Shown piece after piece: positions 16,453-25,300 of a stretch of 64,000 bases of DNA (the stretch's first letter is position 1; the number at the start of each line of letters is the position of its first letter). A program made the translations under genes and the position numbers. Source of the DNA: an uncultured Prevotellaceae bacterium (GTDB lineage: Bacteria; Bacteroidota; Bacteroidia; Bacteroidales; Bacteroidaceae); the NCBI GenBank assembly GCA_900316285.1, contig ONCG01000006.1, forward strand, positions 53,673 through 117,672. The letters run 5' to 3'. The notes below the pieces were generated by a model, which was not told the origin of the DNA, ran no database searches, and worked only from the letters and a program-made list of their open reading frames with translations.

Positions 16453-16881
16453 CTATTCACTAATCATCGCCTCCACGGCGAGACGATAGGAGTCGAGGCC
16501 GAAGCCACAGATCACACCCTTGCAGGCAGCTGCCAGCATGGAGTGGTGGCGGAACTCCTCGCGTGCATGAACATTTGAGATATGCACCTCCACCACTGGT
16601 GTCTTGATGGCGCGGATGCAGTCGCCCAGTGCGATGCTGGTATGCGTGTAGGCACCGGCATTCAGCACGATGCCATCGGCCTCGCCGAAGCCGGCCTGTT
16701 GCAGACGGTCGATGAGCTCGCCTTCACAGTTGCTCTGGAAGTAGTCGATGTCGGCCTTGCCTTCATAGTGCTTGCGTAGTGCTGCGAGGTAGTCGTCGAA
16801 ACCCTCCGAACCATAGATGCCCGGTTCCCGTCGGCCCAGCAGATTCAGGTTCGGGCCATTAACAATCAGAATTTTCTTCAT
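16453..16881 (-). CDS. aroQ: Type II 3-dehydroquinate dehydratase
   Basis: A 142-residue enzyme of the shikimate pathway that converts 3-dehydroquinate to 3-dehydroshikimate. Family signatures are all visible: ILIVNGPNLNLLGRREPGIYG at the start with the catalytic tyrosine (Tyr23), VLNAGAYTHTSIALGDCI with the asparagine-histidine substrate contacts, and VVEVHISNVHAREEFRHHS with the catalytic histidine. Type II enzymes are short dodecamers, and the length matches. It is divergent from xerD; a TAACTTTG box on the minus strand at 16923-16930 faces the TACCTTTG box of xerD at 16909-16916. No other aro genes are near. Confidence 0.95.
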   Translation of the reverse strand: MKKILIVNGPNLNLLGRREPGIYGSEGFDDYLAALRKHYEGKADIDYFQSNCEGELIDRLQQAGFGEADGIVLNAGAYTHTSIALGDCIRAIKTPVVEVHISNVHAREEFRHHSMLAAACKGVICGFGLDSYRLAVEAMISE

Positions 16882-16908
16882 TAGTCCTTATCTTCTTTAT
16901 TTTTTTTG

Positions 16909-16930
16909 TACCTTTGTGCCGACAAAGTTA
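16909..16930. promoter_or_regulatory. Divergent -7 boxes of xerD (+) and aroQ (-)
   Basis: TACCTTTG on the plus strand (16909-16916) and TAACTTTG on the minus strand (16923-16930) are 6 bp apart, pointing in opposite directions. Upstream TTTG elements are weak for both. The two start sites would be mutually exclusive if used at once. Confidence 0.45.
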
Positions 16931-16939
16931 CGATTTTTC

Positions 16940-17869
16940 ATGCAAACAGACAAGAAATCGGAGGAAAATATCGTCAGAGCCTATGTGCGCTATCTGAAAT
17001 TGGAGCGCAACTACTCTCCCAACACCCTCGAGGCCTATCGGCACGACTTGGGCCATCTGCTCGCCTATTGTCATCGTGAGGAGAAGGACGTGCTGCAAAT
17101 GAAACTCGAGGACCTGCAGCACTTTGCTGCCGGCATTCATGAACTCGGCATCGGCCCAACGTCGCAGGCACGCATCCTCAGCGGCGTTCGATCGTTCTAC
17201 CGTTGGCTGCTACTCGACGGCCGTATCGATGCCGACCCCACCGAGTTGCTTGAGTCGCCACGTCTGGGCGAACATCTGCCGGAAGTGCTCACCACCGCTG
17301 AGGTCGACCAGCTGGAAGCCAGCATCGACCGCTCGAAGCCTGAGGGACAGCGCAATCGTGCCATCATCGAAGTGTTGTTCTCGTGTGGGCTGCGTGTTAG
17401 CGAGCTCACCCACCTGCGACTCTCCGACCTCTTCCTCGACGAAGGCTATATTCGCGTCATGGGAAAGGGCTCGAAGGAGCGCCTCGTGCCCATCTCCAAC
17501 CGCGCCGTCCATGAGTTGCAGTTATGGTTCTACGATCGCAACCTCATGACTATCAAGGCGGGAGAGGAAGACTATGTGTTCCTGAACCGTCGCGGTGCCC
17601 ACCTCACACGCACGATGATTCTTATTATGGTGAAACGTCAGGCTGAGGCTGCTGGCATCCAGAAAACCATTTCGCCTCACACGCTGCGTCACTCCTTCGC
17701 CACCGCCTTGCTCGAGGGCGGCGCCGACCTGCGTGTCATCCAGGCGATGCTGGGTCACGAGGACATTGGCACCACCGAAATCTATACACACATCGATACC
17801 ACCACGCTGCGTGAGGAAATCCTCCAGCACCACCCTCGTAACAAGGGCAGTCAACAGGAAAAGCCGTAG
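16940..17869 (+). CDS. xerD: Tyrosine recombinase XerD-type
   Basis: Start at 16940 (MQTDKKSEENIVRAYVRYLK) is used because the longer frame from 16817 runs through aroQ and the promoter. The 309-residue length fits chromosome-dimer-resolving Xer recombinases. An N-terminal SAM-like core-binding domain (LERNYSPNTLEAYRHDL) is followed by the catalytic domain: Arg in CGLRVSELTHLRLSDL, Lys in GKGSKERLVP, HTLRHSFAT (His-x-x-Arg), and LGHEDIGTTEIYTH with the nucleophile Tyr. The spacing is that of XerC/XerD at dif. No integrase accessory genes or attachment sites flank it, so it is a housekeeping recombinase and not a mobile-element integrase. XerC and XerD are not always separable in Bacteroidota. 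Confidence 0.92.
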   Translation: MQTDKKSEENIVRAYVRYLKLERNYSPNTLEAYRHDLGHLLAYCHREEKDVLQMKLEDLQHFAAGIHELGIGPTSQARILSGVRSFYRWLLLDGRIDADPTELLESPRLGEHLPEVLTTAEVDQLEASIDRSKPEGQRNRAIIEVLFSCGLRVSELTHLRLSDLFLDEGYIRVMGKGSKERLVPISNRAVHELQLWFYDRNLMTIKAGEEDYVFLNRRGAHLTRTMILIMVKRQAEAAGIQKTISPHTLRHSFATALLEGGADLRVIQAMLGHEDIGTTEIYTHIDTTTLREEILQHHPRNKGSQQEKP

Positions 17870-17966
17870 TTTTTCAGACAAAAGCTATGCCGTTTCCTCT
17901 TTTTTTCTTCATCACTAAACCCAAAATGCCTTCTTTTGCGTCATAGGGATAAAAGGAGACCCGAAA

Positions 17967-18467
17967 GTGAACAAGAGCACCGATATCAGCCATCTGGAAC
18001 AACTCATCGACGAGTGGCAGGACAGCCTCTACGCGTTGGCTTTCTTCCGGATAGGCGACGAAGGTGCTGCACAAGACGTGGTGCAGGAAGCATTCATACG
18101 CTACTACCGAGAGCAGCAGCGTACGACCATCGTCAATGCTAAAGCCTGGCTCTACCGCACCACACTAAACCTTGCCATCGACCACCTGCGGCGTCGCCCG
18201 CCCATTCGTGCAGTACCGCTGGCGGCAGCACTGGGCAAGGCCGACGATGAGCAACATACCCTACATGAGGAATTCCTCCGACTGGAGCAGTTGCTCGCTC
18301 CGCTACCTGCCGATCAGGCCGTTGTGGTGCGATTGCATTTCACCGACGACCTGTCGATGTCGGAGATTGCTGAAATACTCTGCCTGCCACGTGACACGGT
18401 GAAGAGCCGCTATCGTTATGCGATGGAGAAACTGCGTAAAATCATGAACTGTAAACCGAACCAATGA
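17967..18467 (+). CDS. ECF-type RNA polymerase sigma factor
   Basis: A 166-residue sigma-70-family protein containing only regions 2 and 4. Region 2 is LYALAFFRIGDEGAAQDVVQEAFIRYY with the usual DVVQEAF helix, and region 4 is LPADQAVVVRLHFTDDLSMSEIAEILCLPRDTVKSRYRYAMEKLRK, a helix-turn-helix. It starts with GTG at 17967. No ATG lies near, and a rare clear ribosome-binding site (AAAGGAGAC, 17952-17960) supports this start. It overlaps the next gene by 4 bp, and that gene encodes a one-pass membrane protein that is probably its anti-sigma factor. The unit likely controls an envelope response; the regulon is unknown. Confidence 0.9.
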   Translation: MNKSTDISHLEQLIDEWQDSLYALAFFRIGDEGAAQDVVQEAFIRYYREQQRTTIVNAKAWLYRTTLNLAIDHLRRRPPIRAVPLAAALGKADDEQHTLHEEFLRLEQLLAPLPADQAVVVRLHFTDDLSMSEIAEILCLPRDTVKSRYRYAMEKLRKIMNCKPNQ

Positions 18468-19204
18468 TGGAAGAAATGGAACCCACAAGCCGCTTTCATA
18501 GTGAAATGGAGGAACTGCTCAGACCTCGCATCAAGCCGAAAGCCCCCGCATCACTCAAACAGAATGTGCTGCAGGCCATCGAACATGATCCCCCAGCACA
18601 AAGCAGGCCGCAGCATGCAGCACGCCGCATCTCCGCTTGGTGGGCAGCCGCTGCAGTGTTACTCATTGGTGTCCTCACCTTCGCTCTTTGGCCCAAAGAA
18701 AAGGATTCGCTGATTCAACCGCAGGCAAATGGGAGACAGGTAGCCATTCAACATCCCCATCCCCAGGAAAGCAAAGCGCAATCAGACAGTCCTCTCTCTC
18801 CAAAACGAGTGGCTAAGGTTGGTAGAGAAAAAAGCGGTTCGACAACTCCCGATCCCCTCGTCGCTTCCTCCTCGCAATCCATCCAAGAGGAGGAGACAAC
18901 GAACCTGCAGCCTGTTCTTGAAAGTGAAGAGACAATGAACCATCCTCCGATTCATGAAGAGTCGATAGAGGCTCTCACTCCCTACGAACAGCTGTTGCTT
19001 GCCAACTTCGAAGCCAATCGAGATTTCGTGAACGCCTGCTTGGCAGAGGAGTTCGCTCAGGTGCGCTTCATGCAGCAACGCCTTGGCCAGTCCACCCAAC
19101 AATACTTGCAGCAGTATCGTGAAGTGCAACAGCGCATCACCGAGCAGATACGTGAGGACATCGACAATATCGCTCCCAAAGAACAATCAGCGGAAGAAGT
19201 TTAA
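18464..19204 (+). CDS. Putative membrane anti-sigma factor
   Basis: A 246-residue protein with one transmembrane segment (about residues 59-76, WWAAAAVLLIGVLTFALW). The short N-terminal cytoplasmic part (LKQNVLQAIEHDPP) resembles the sigma-binding ends of Bacteroidota anti-sigma-like proteins, but no zinc-binding ZAS motif is visible. The long external part is low-complexity (Ser/Glu/Gln-rich) followed by helical, Gln-rich sequence (RFMQQRLGQSTQQYLQQYRE) that may form a coiled coil. Overlap with the sigma gene (ATGA at 18464) argues that the two act together. The assignment rests on topology and neighbourhood, not on a recognised family motif. Confidence 0.65.
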   Translation: MMEEMEPTSRFHSEMEELLRPRIKPKAPASLKQNVLQAIEHDPPAQSRPQHAARRISAWWAAAAVLLIGVLTFALWPKEKDSLIQPQANGRQVAIQHPHPQESKAQSDSPLSPKRVAKVGREKSGSTTPDPLVASSSQSIQEEETTNLQPVLESEETMNHPPIHEESIEALTPYEQLLLANFEANRDFVNACLAEEFAQVRFMQQRLGQSTQQYLQQYREVQQRITEQIREDIDNIAPKEQSAEEV

Positions 19205-19227
19205 TCATCAAAAAAAATCATAACATC

Positions 19228-20208
19228 ATGAAGCTAACTATCAACAACCATCAACTGCGCCTCGTGGTTACTTTGTTACTTTGTTATCTTGTTACCTCGA
19301 TTTCGGCGCAAGAGAACGTGATACATGCCTTCTACGACTTCGTCGACTCGAAGAAAGTAACCGTCGTCAAGTCGTTCAGCGAAGAACACGACATCACCAA
19401 GCCAAATCATCCTATCGTCTCGCAGGCCGACGTCTACGCGTTTACGCTGAAAGCCAAGCATCGCAAACTCATCGACACCGTGCTGGCAGCCTTCGAGAAA
19501 GACCGCTACAACGAGAACGTCTATCAGGTACTCAACCACATTGGCGGACGAGGCATTCCCACCAACGGCCGCGAGCTGCTCGTGGGCAAAAACCGCAAAA
19601 ACTCCGTCTACATCGGCATGAACGAGATGGACAACTGGCAACTGATGTGCCTGCTCGACCCCACCGACGAGACGCGCACCCATCGCTATGCCTACGCCAT
19701 CGAGTGGAACGAACATCCCGAGAACAGCATTGCCGACGTCATCAAAGGCAAGCTCGTCGTCACCTATTCCGTCATTCCAGAGGATGTACTAAACTCCCAA
19801 CAGTCCGACGCTACAGTGAAATATGACGCTACAGTGAAATACGCCCCCACGAAAGGCAGTAGTGAAGAAGTGGCACGCGAGATGGCAGACATGGTGCTTG
19901 GCGGCAGGTTAGACGAACTGAATGCCGACAAAGGCCAAATGCTGCTGGCTTTCGATGCCCTGAAGACCGAATACTGCAAAACGGAAAACTTCGACTCGCG
20001 AACAGGCACCACGCTGGTCATGACCCTCTATGCCCTCTGCAGTCACATCGGAAACCTGATGAAAGGCTATCCGCAGACCGACGACCCCAACCTGCGTGAA
20101 CTCCTGCGGTCGCAGCTCGACGACATGATTCGCTTTACCAATCACAGTAGCGACATCGGCCGCACCCACATCGGTTATCTGGAACTAGCAAAGAAGGCAT
20201 TGCAATAA
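19228..20208 (+). CDS. Secreted protein of unknown function, third gene of sigma operon
   Basis: A 326-residue protein with a signal peptide (cleavage near SISAQ). I do not assign a named family with confidence; it resembles Bacteroidales secreted proteins that follow ECF sigma/anti-sigma pairs (possibly DUF5024). It starts 23 bp after the putative anti-sigma gene. Two oddities are visible. The hydrophobic core of the signal peptide (VVTLLLCYLVT) is encoded by a GTTACTTT-type repeat (19267-19295) that recurs inverted in the GH3 gene. Residues DATVKYDATVKY come from an 18-bp tandem duplication (about 19808-19843). The mature part is charged and mostly helical. A function in sensing or responding to envelope stress would be an inference from position only. 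Confidence 0.65.
   Translation: MKLTINNHQLRLVVTLLLCYLVTSISAQENVIHAFYDFVDSKKVTVVKSFSEEHDITKPNHPIVSQADVYAFTLKAKHRKLIDTVLAAFEKDRYNENVYQVLNHIGGRGIPTNGRELLVGKNRKNSVYIGMNEMDNWQLMCLLDPTDETRTHRYAYAIEWNEHPENSIADVIKGKLVVTYSVIPEDVLNSQQSDATVKYDATVKYAPTKGSSEEVAREMADMVLGGRLDELNADKGQMLLAFDALKTEYCKTENFDSRTGTTLVMTLYALCSHIGNLMKGYPQTDDPNLRELLRSQLDDMIRFTNHSSDIGRTHIGYLELAKKALQ
19267..19295 (+). repeat. GTTACTTT-type microrepeat within a signal peptide
   Basis: GTTACTTTGTTACTTTGTTA, then TCTTGTTAC; the complement of 39241-39270 in the GH3 gene matches it at about 27 of 30 positions. Confidence 0.8.
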
Positions 20209-20421
20209 AGAAGATTTAGTTATGTTAGACAATAGATAAGCAATTTATCAGTAGTTTTTTCAGATCGATACTGAAATCGTTCCCCGCATGGCTCGAGAGA
20301 GTCGGGTGGGGGATTTTAGTGTAACCTACTTTAATATGACTTAGAAGTCAATGTAATTGCATTATAAATCTGCCAAAAATGTTAAAAAGTAAGCGAGCAG
20401 GCAGAATAAATATATTTTTAT
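20209..20421. other. AT-rich gap with no recognised gene
   Basis: Between the sigma operon and the ATPase gene. The only structure noticed is an imperfect GC-rich hairpin (CCCCGCATGGCTCGAGAGAG, 20282-20301, then TCGGGTGGGGG, 20302-20312), possibly a terminator. Base composition drops compared with the left side. Confidence 0.5.
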
Positions 20422-20452
20422 TTTGCCGTTTGATGTGTTTTTGCTATCTTTG
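20422..20452 (+). promoter_or_regulatory. Promoter of the ATPase gene
   Basis: TTTG (20422-20425), 19-bp spacer, TATCTTTG (20445-20452), 18 bp before the ATG at 20471. It supports that start over the longer frame. Confidence 0.7.
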
Positions 20453-20470
20453 CGGCAAATTAAAATTATT

Positions 20471-21910
20471 ATGAGTGCAATTATCGGAAGAAAACATGAG
20501 ATAGAAGAGTTGGAACGACTCTACTATAGTGACCGTCCAGAATTCGTTGCTGTCTATGGAAGGCGGCGAGTAGGTAAGACATATCTCATCAAGCAGGCAC
20601 TGAAAGATAGGTTTACCTTTCAGCATACAGGAGTATCGCCTGTTGATCAGGAAGATAAAAAGAATCGCATGAAAACACAATTGGAGAGTTTCTACTATTC
20701 CATGCTAAATCATGGTCTTGAAGGCTATAGCCAACCAAAGTCATGGATGGAGGCATTTTTCCAATTGGAACAATTGCTCATGAAACTCGACAATGGTCAG
20801 CGCATGGTGATTTTCATAGATGAACTGCCTTGGATGGACACTCCTCGAAGCCGTTTTCTATCAGCCTTTGAGAGCTTCTGGAATGGATGGTGTAATGGTC
20901 GTGATAATGTGATGCTCGTTGTTTGTGGTAGCGCAACATCATGGATGCTCAGCAATCTGTCAAGAAGCAAAGGAGGACTATATGGCAGACTTACTGACGA
21001 AATAAAGGTCTATCCTTTTACACTCAAGGAGTGTGAAGACTATTTTGAACATGAGAACATAGAAATTTCTCGTTACGACATTGTCCAGTCGTATATGGTC
21101 TTTGGAGGAATACCCTATTACCTCAGCTATTTCCGCAAGGGTTATAGTTTTGAGAGAAACACGGACATGATTCTCTTTGGTAACAGGCCAAGACTGAAAG
21201 ACGAGTTCAACCGTCTCTTCAAAGCCATCTTTACAAATTCGGATGACTGCAAAAAGATTATCCGTTTCCTTGCCACTCGTAATTATGGTTTTACACGTGA
21301 AGAGATTGCATCTGCCACGGGACTTCCTTTGGGTGGCGGACTCAGTGACACGTTGTCTGTGCTTGCCGAGAGCGACTTCATCATGCGTTATAGCCCTTAC
21401 GGAAAAGGCACGGGTGAGTATTACAAACTCATCGACAACTTTTGTCTGTTCTGGCTGAAATATGTTGAGAAGTATCAGGAGAACGCCACATTCATCAATG
21501 ACAATTTCACATCAGATGTAATGAAAGCATGGCGAGGAGTAGCCTTTGAACAGGTTTGTTGGCAACATATACCTCAGATGAAGCGAGCTCTAGAGATAGG
21601 TGGAGTCAAGGCTTCTATCTCTGCATGGAATGTGCCTGGTACAGAACAGAAAGCAGGAGTTCAGATAGACTTTCTGATTCTGCGCGATGACAATATCGTA
21701 AACATGTGCGAGATGAAGTTTTACGGTTCACCTTTCTCCATTGACAAGGAAGAAGAAACCAAAATGCTCCATCGCGTAGAGATGCTCAGGAAAACTCTCT
21801 CTTCCAAACAAACGGTTCATCTTACGCTCGTCACCACTTTCGGACTTATTCACGGAAAGCATAGTGGAAAGATTCAGAAGGTCGTAACAATTGATGAGCT
21901 CTTTACATAA
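20471..21910 (+). CDS. AAA ATPase (ATPase_2 type) with C-terminal DUF234-like nuclease fold
   Basis: Start at 20471 (MSAIIGRKHEIEELERLYYS); 479 residues. Walker A is GRRRVGKT (30-37), Walker B is MVIFIDELPWMD, and a sensor-like VVCGSATSWML follows. These belong to the archaeal-type ATPase_2 group of STAND-related AAA proteins. A winged-helix region follows (NYGFTREEIASATGLPLGGGL). The C-terminal part ends with VQIDFLILRDDNIVNMCEMKFY, a D-x(n)-E-x-K pattern expected of the PD-(D/E)XK-like fold in DUF234. These proteins are common in Bacteroidota and often horizontally mobile, with unknown cellular role. The gene is visibly AT-richer than its neighbours, which suggests lateral acquisition. It is transcribed from its own promoter. 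Confidence 0.85.
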   Translation: MSAIIGRKHEIEELERLYYSDRPEFVAVYGRRRVGKTYLIKQALKDRFTFQHTGVSPVDQEDKKNRMKTQLESFYYSMLNHGLEGYSQPKSWMEAFFQLEQLLMKLDNGQRMVIFIDELPWMDTPRSRFLSAFESFWNGWCNGRDNVMLVVCGSATSWMLSNLSRSKGGLYGRLTDEIKVYPFTLKECEDYFEHENIEISRYDIVQSYMVFGGIPYYLSYFRKGYSFERNTDMILFGNRPRLKDEFNRLFKAIFTNSDDCKKIIRFLATRNYGFTREEIASATGLPLGGGLSDTLSVLAESDFIMRYSPYGKGTGEYYKLIDNFCLFWLKYVEKYQENATFINDNFTSDVMKAWRGVAFEQVCWQHIPQMKRALEIGGVKASISAWNVPGTEQKAGVQIDFLILRDDNIVNMCEMKFYGSPFSIDKEEETKMLHRVEMLRKTLSSKQTVHLTLVTTFGLIHGKHSGKIQKVVTIDELFT

Positions 21911-22211
21911 GCTCAAAATACTTTATGTTTATCGTTCTCTTGATAAACAGGGGGAACGCTTTCAGTGTGCATGCCTATGTGACGGATGCGCTCGGCTTTC
22001 TTTCTCCGATAAACTACGTAATCGAACCAAAGGGCCGCTTTCGTAATGAAATGGAGAAAGAAAGCGCCACCCTTCGGGATGTCGAGCTGCCGCATTCAGA
22101 GAGAAGCGGGGAAAGAACGCGGCATGTCACGTCCCTACATATGTGGGAGCAAAAAGTATGTTACCACCAAATTTTTTTGAGTATAAATTTAAAAATAATT
22201 CATCACTTATG
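21911..22211. other. Intergenic stretch with degenerate repeats D and A
   Basis: Holds a weak copy of repeat D (22032-22068, GGGCCGCTTTCGTAATGAAA) and a degenerate half copy of element A (22115-22139, GAACGCGGCATGTCACGTCC). No convincing reading frame is seen. Confidence 0.6.
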
Positions 22212-22242
22212 TTGTGAGATTATAAAATAATGTGTATTTTTG
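22212..22242 (+). promoter_or_regulatory. Promoter of the fusion dehydrogenase gene
   Basis: TTG (22212-22214), 20-bp spacer, TATTTTTG (22235-22242), giving a leader of about 65 nt before the ATG at 22314. The leader (ACATAACGGGTGGCGTTGTT region) was not recognised as a riboswitch. Confidence 0.55.
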
Positions 22243-22313
22243 CAATCGAAAACTTAACAACATAACGGGTGGCGTTGTTCACCCATGACTAACCTATCAA
22301 GAGAAACCACGTT

Positions 22314-25300
22314 ATGTACAGGATTGAGAATCATCCCATCTTAGACATCCCGCAGAGCGAGATGGTGGAATTTATGTATGAAGGACACAAGGTGCTGGGC
22401 CGGAAAGGCTATACGATTGCCGCCGCCTTGCACCAGGCAGGCTATCCCGTTCACAGTCACAGCCTTGATGGTCGCAACCGCAGTTTGAACTGCGGCATCG
22501 GCAAGTGTGGTGCGTGTGAGATGCTGGTCGATGGCGAGGTGCGTCGCATCTGCATCACCAAGGTCGACGGTGTGAAGGAGGTGCGCCTGATGGGCGATGG
22601 TGAGGTGACAATGCCCGAGGTGCGCGCGCAGGAGCCTCGTGAGGTAAAGGTGTTCAAGACGCAGGTGGCCATCATCGGTGCCGGTCCTGCCGGTCTTGCC
22701 TGCCGTGAACAGCTGAATGCCTTTGGCATCGACAACATCGTGATTGACAACAATAGCAAGATAGGTGGTCAGTTCAATATGCAGACGCATCAGTTCTTCT
22801 TCTTCGAGAAGGAGAAGAAGTTCGGCGGCATGCGTGGTTTCGACATTGCCAAGACGCTGGCTGGTGAGAACCACGAAGGCATCCTGTTGGACAATACGGT
22901 GTGGGACCTGTTGGAAGGTCGGCGCGTGGCCATTAAGAACATCGTTACGGGCGAAGTGGCTTACGTGGATGCTGAGTATCTGGTGGTGGCAACGGGAGCC
23001 GTTCCCTTCATGCCGACGTTCGAGAACGACGACGTGCCAGGCGTTTATACCGCCGCTGTGTTCCAGAAGATGATGAACCAGGAGCACACATTGTTGGGTA
23101 AGCGTGTGCTGACGGTGGGTGCAGGCAACATCGGCTACCTCACTTCCTATCAGGGCATGCAGGCCGGAGCAACCATCAAGGCCATCATCGAGGCAATGCC
23201 TCGTGAGGGCGGCTTCCCTGTGCAGGCCAACCGCGTCAGACGATTGGGCATTCCCATTATGACGGGCTATATGCTGGTGCGTGCCATCCCCAATGCCGAC
23301 CATACGGGAGTGACGGGTGCGGTGATTGCGAAGTGTGAGAACTTCAAGGCCATTCCCGGCACGGAGCAGGTGATAGACGGCATCGACATTATCAATATCT
23401 GTACGGGTCTGATTCCCGACAATCAGCTGTTGGTGAAGGGTCGTGAGGTGTTCGGACAGAACGCCTTCGGTGTGGGCGATGCCATCCGCATCGGCGAAGG
23501 CACGAGTGCGGTGCTCCGTGGTCGTCAGGCTGCTTACGAGGTGGCCCAGTCGATGGGCATCCGCTTCAACTACGATGAGTATCTCGACATCTCCCGCCAG
23601 TATATCGACTCGCAGCAACACCCCGTACGCATTCTTGAAAAGCCCAACCTGCCAACGCCGGAGCGCATGGCGCAAAAGCCCTTCGTGCAGTTGGACTGCC
23701 TCTATGGCTTTGCCTGCAACCCCTGCTCGTTCAGTTGTCCGCAACATGCCATCAGCAAGCCCGCCACCAACACCACGCCGACGGTCGACTACGACAAGTG
23801 CATCGGCTGTATGCAGTGTGTCAACAGTTGTCCAGGCTTGGCCATCTTCGGCTACGACCTGAAGAAGAATGTCTGCTTCCTGCCCATCGAGTATGAGGTG
23901 GCAGACGGTGCCGAGGTCTACCTTGTGGACAACGATGGCAAGAAGATTGGCGAGGGCGTCGTTGAAAAGGTGCTGAAGAAGCCCAACAAGACGAATGTGG
24001 CACGGGTCAAAATCATTGATCATTCAGAATTGAAAGTTGAGAATCCGACCGATGTGAAGGGTTTCATCCTAAAGGAAAAATACCCCGATGAGCTGGCATT
24101 AACTCCCCTCCCTGCAGGGGAGGGGCAGGGGGAGAGGCTTTCTTACGTCTGCCATTGCGAGGACATCAAGCTGGACCGCGTGCTCGAAGTGGTTGGCGAC
24201 CGAAAGACAATCTCGGTGGACGAGTTGAAGCACATCACCCGTCTGGGCATGGGACCATGTCGCGGCAAGCGATGCATTCCACGTGCCCGTCAGATTCTGC
24301 GCAGCTACGGCATCGAGCTGGTGGGCGATGCTACGCCGCGTGCTCCGTTGTCGAACCCCGTTACCTTGGGCGACCTCTATAATGCACAGACGAAGGAAGT
24401 GTTTGTGTTCCCGAAGATGAACGATGTGAGAAGAGAGCAGGTGGAGGTGTTCATTGCCGGCGGCGGTATTGCCGGTAGTGCGTTGTTCCGCTACTTCTCG
24501 GAGGCAGGCAAGCGTCCGGTAATGATCAACTACAGCCGCGGTGCCTCCTGGCGCTGTATCGGTGGTGGTCGTCCGGCGTTCTCGAATCCTGACATCGCCG
24601 ATATCGCCGTGCACAATCATGAAATCTTCAAGCAAATGCAGCAGGTGCATAACATCAACTACCGCACGACGCATTATGTCAACCTGGTGCATGATGAGGC
24701 TACCTACAAGTCGCTGGATGCCTCGCGGGCGTGGAGCGATGCCTATATGATTGAGCGCAAGGACTTCAAGAAGGAAATCTCGCCGCTGTGGGACGACAGC
24801 AAGGACACCTACAGCCATGCACTCATCACCCGCGACTGCTGGCAGGCGACACCGGGACGTGTCATCGACTACATCCGCGCCATCGGCGTGGAGCATGGTG
24901 GCCGCTACTTCGAGGACTGTGAGCTACTGCACGTTCAGAAGGTGGGCGCACGTTATGTGGCGTTGGTTCGCGACCACGAGGGACATTATGTGGAGTACAC
25001 CTGCGACCATTTCGTCAACGCGATGGGTTGGGGAGCCGAGAAGTTCAACGACCAGCTCGGCCTCGACACGGGTCTGTATCCCGTGAAGCACCAGGCCTTT
25101 ATCACGCGCCGTCTGCCGATGATGGGTCCGAATGGTGGTCCGCTGGACATGATTATCGACCGTCGTCACTACAAAGGCTTCAGCGCTGTCTATGGTCAGC
25201 AGTGGGGACACACGGGTCAGATTATCGGTTGCGCCAGCCCCGACTCCGATGCCTACGAGGCCCGTCAGAACATCAAGTACAATAGCAAGGAGTTCTTGGA

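Noticed and set aside
16940-17869. XerD as an integrase of a genomic island
   Set aside because: Family motifs and isolated housekeeping context fit chromosomal Xer; no att-like direct repeats or cargo genes are seen.
22341-24023. 560-codon frame opposite the fusion dehydrogenase
   Set aside because: Antisense shadow; no motifs or signal.
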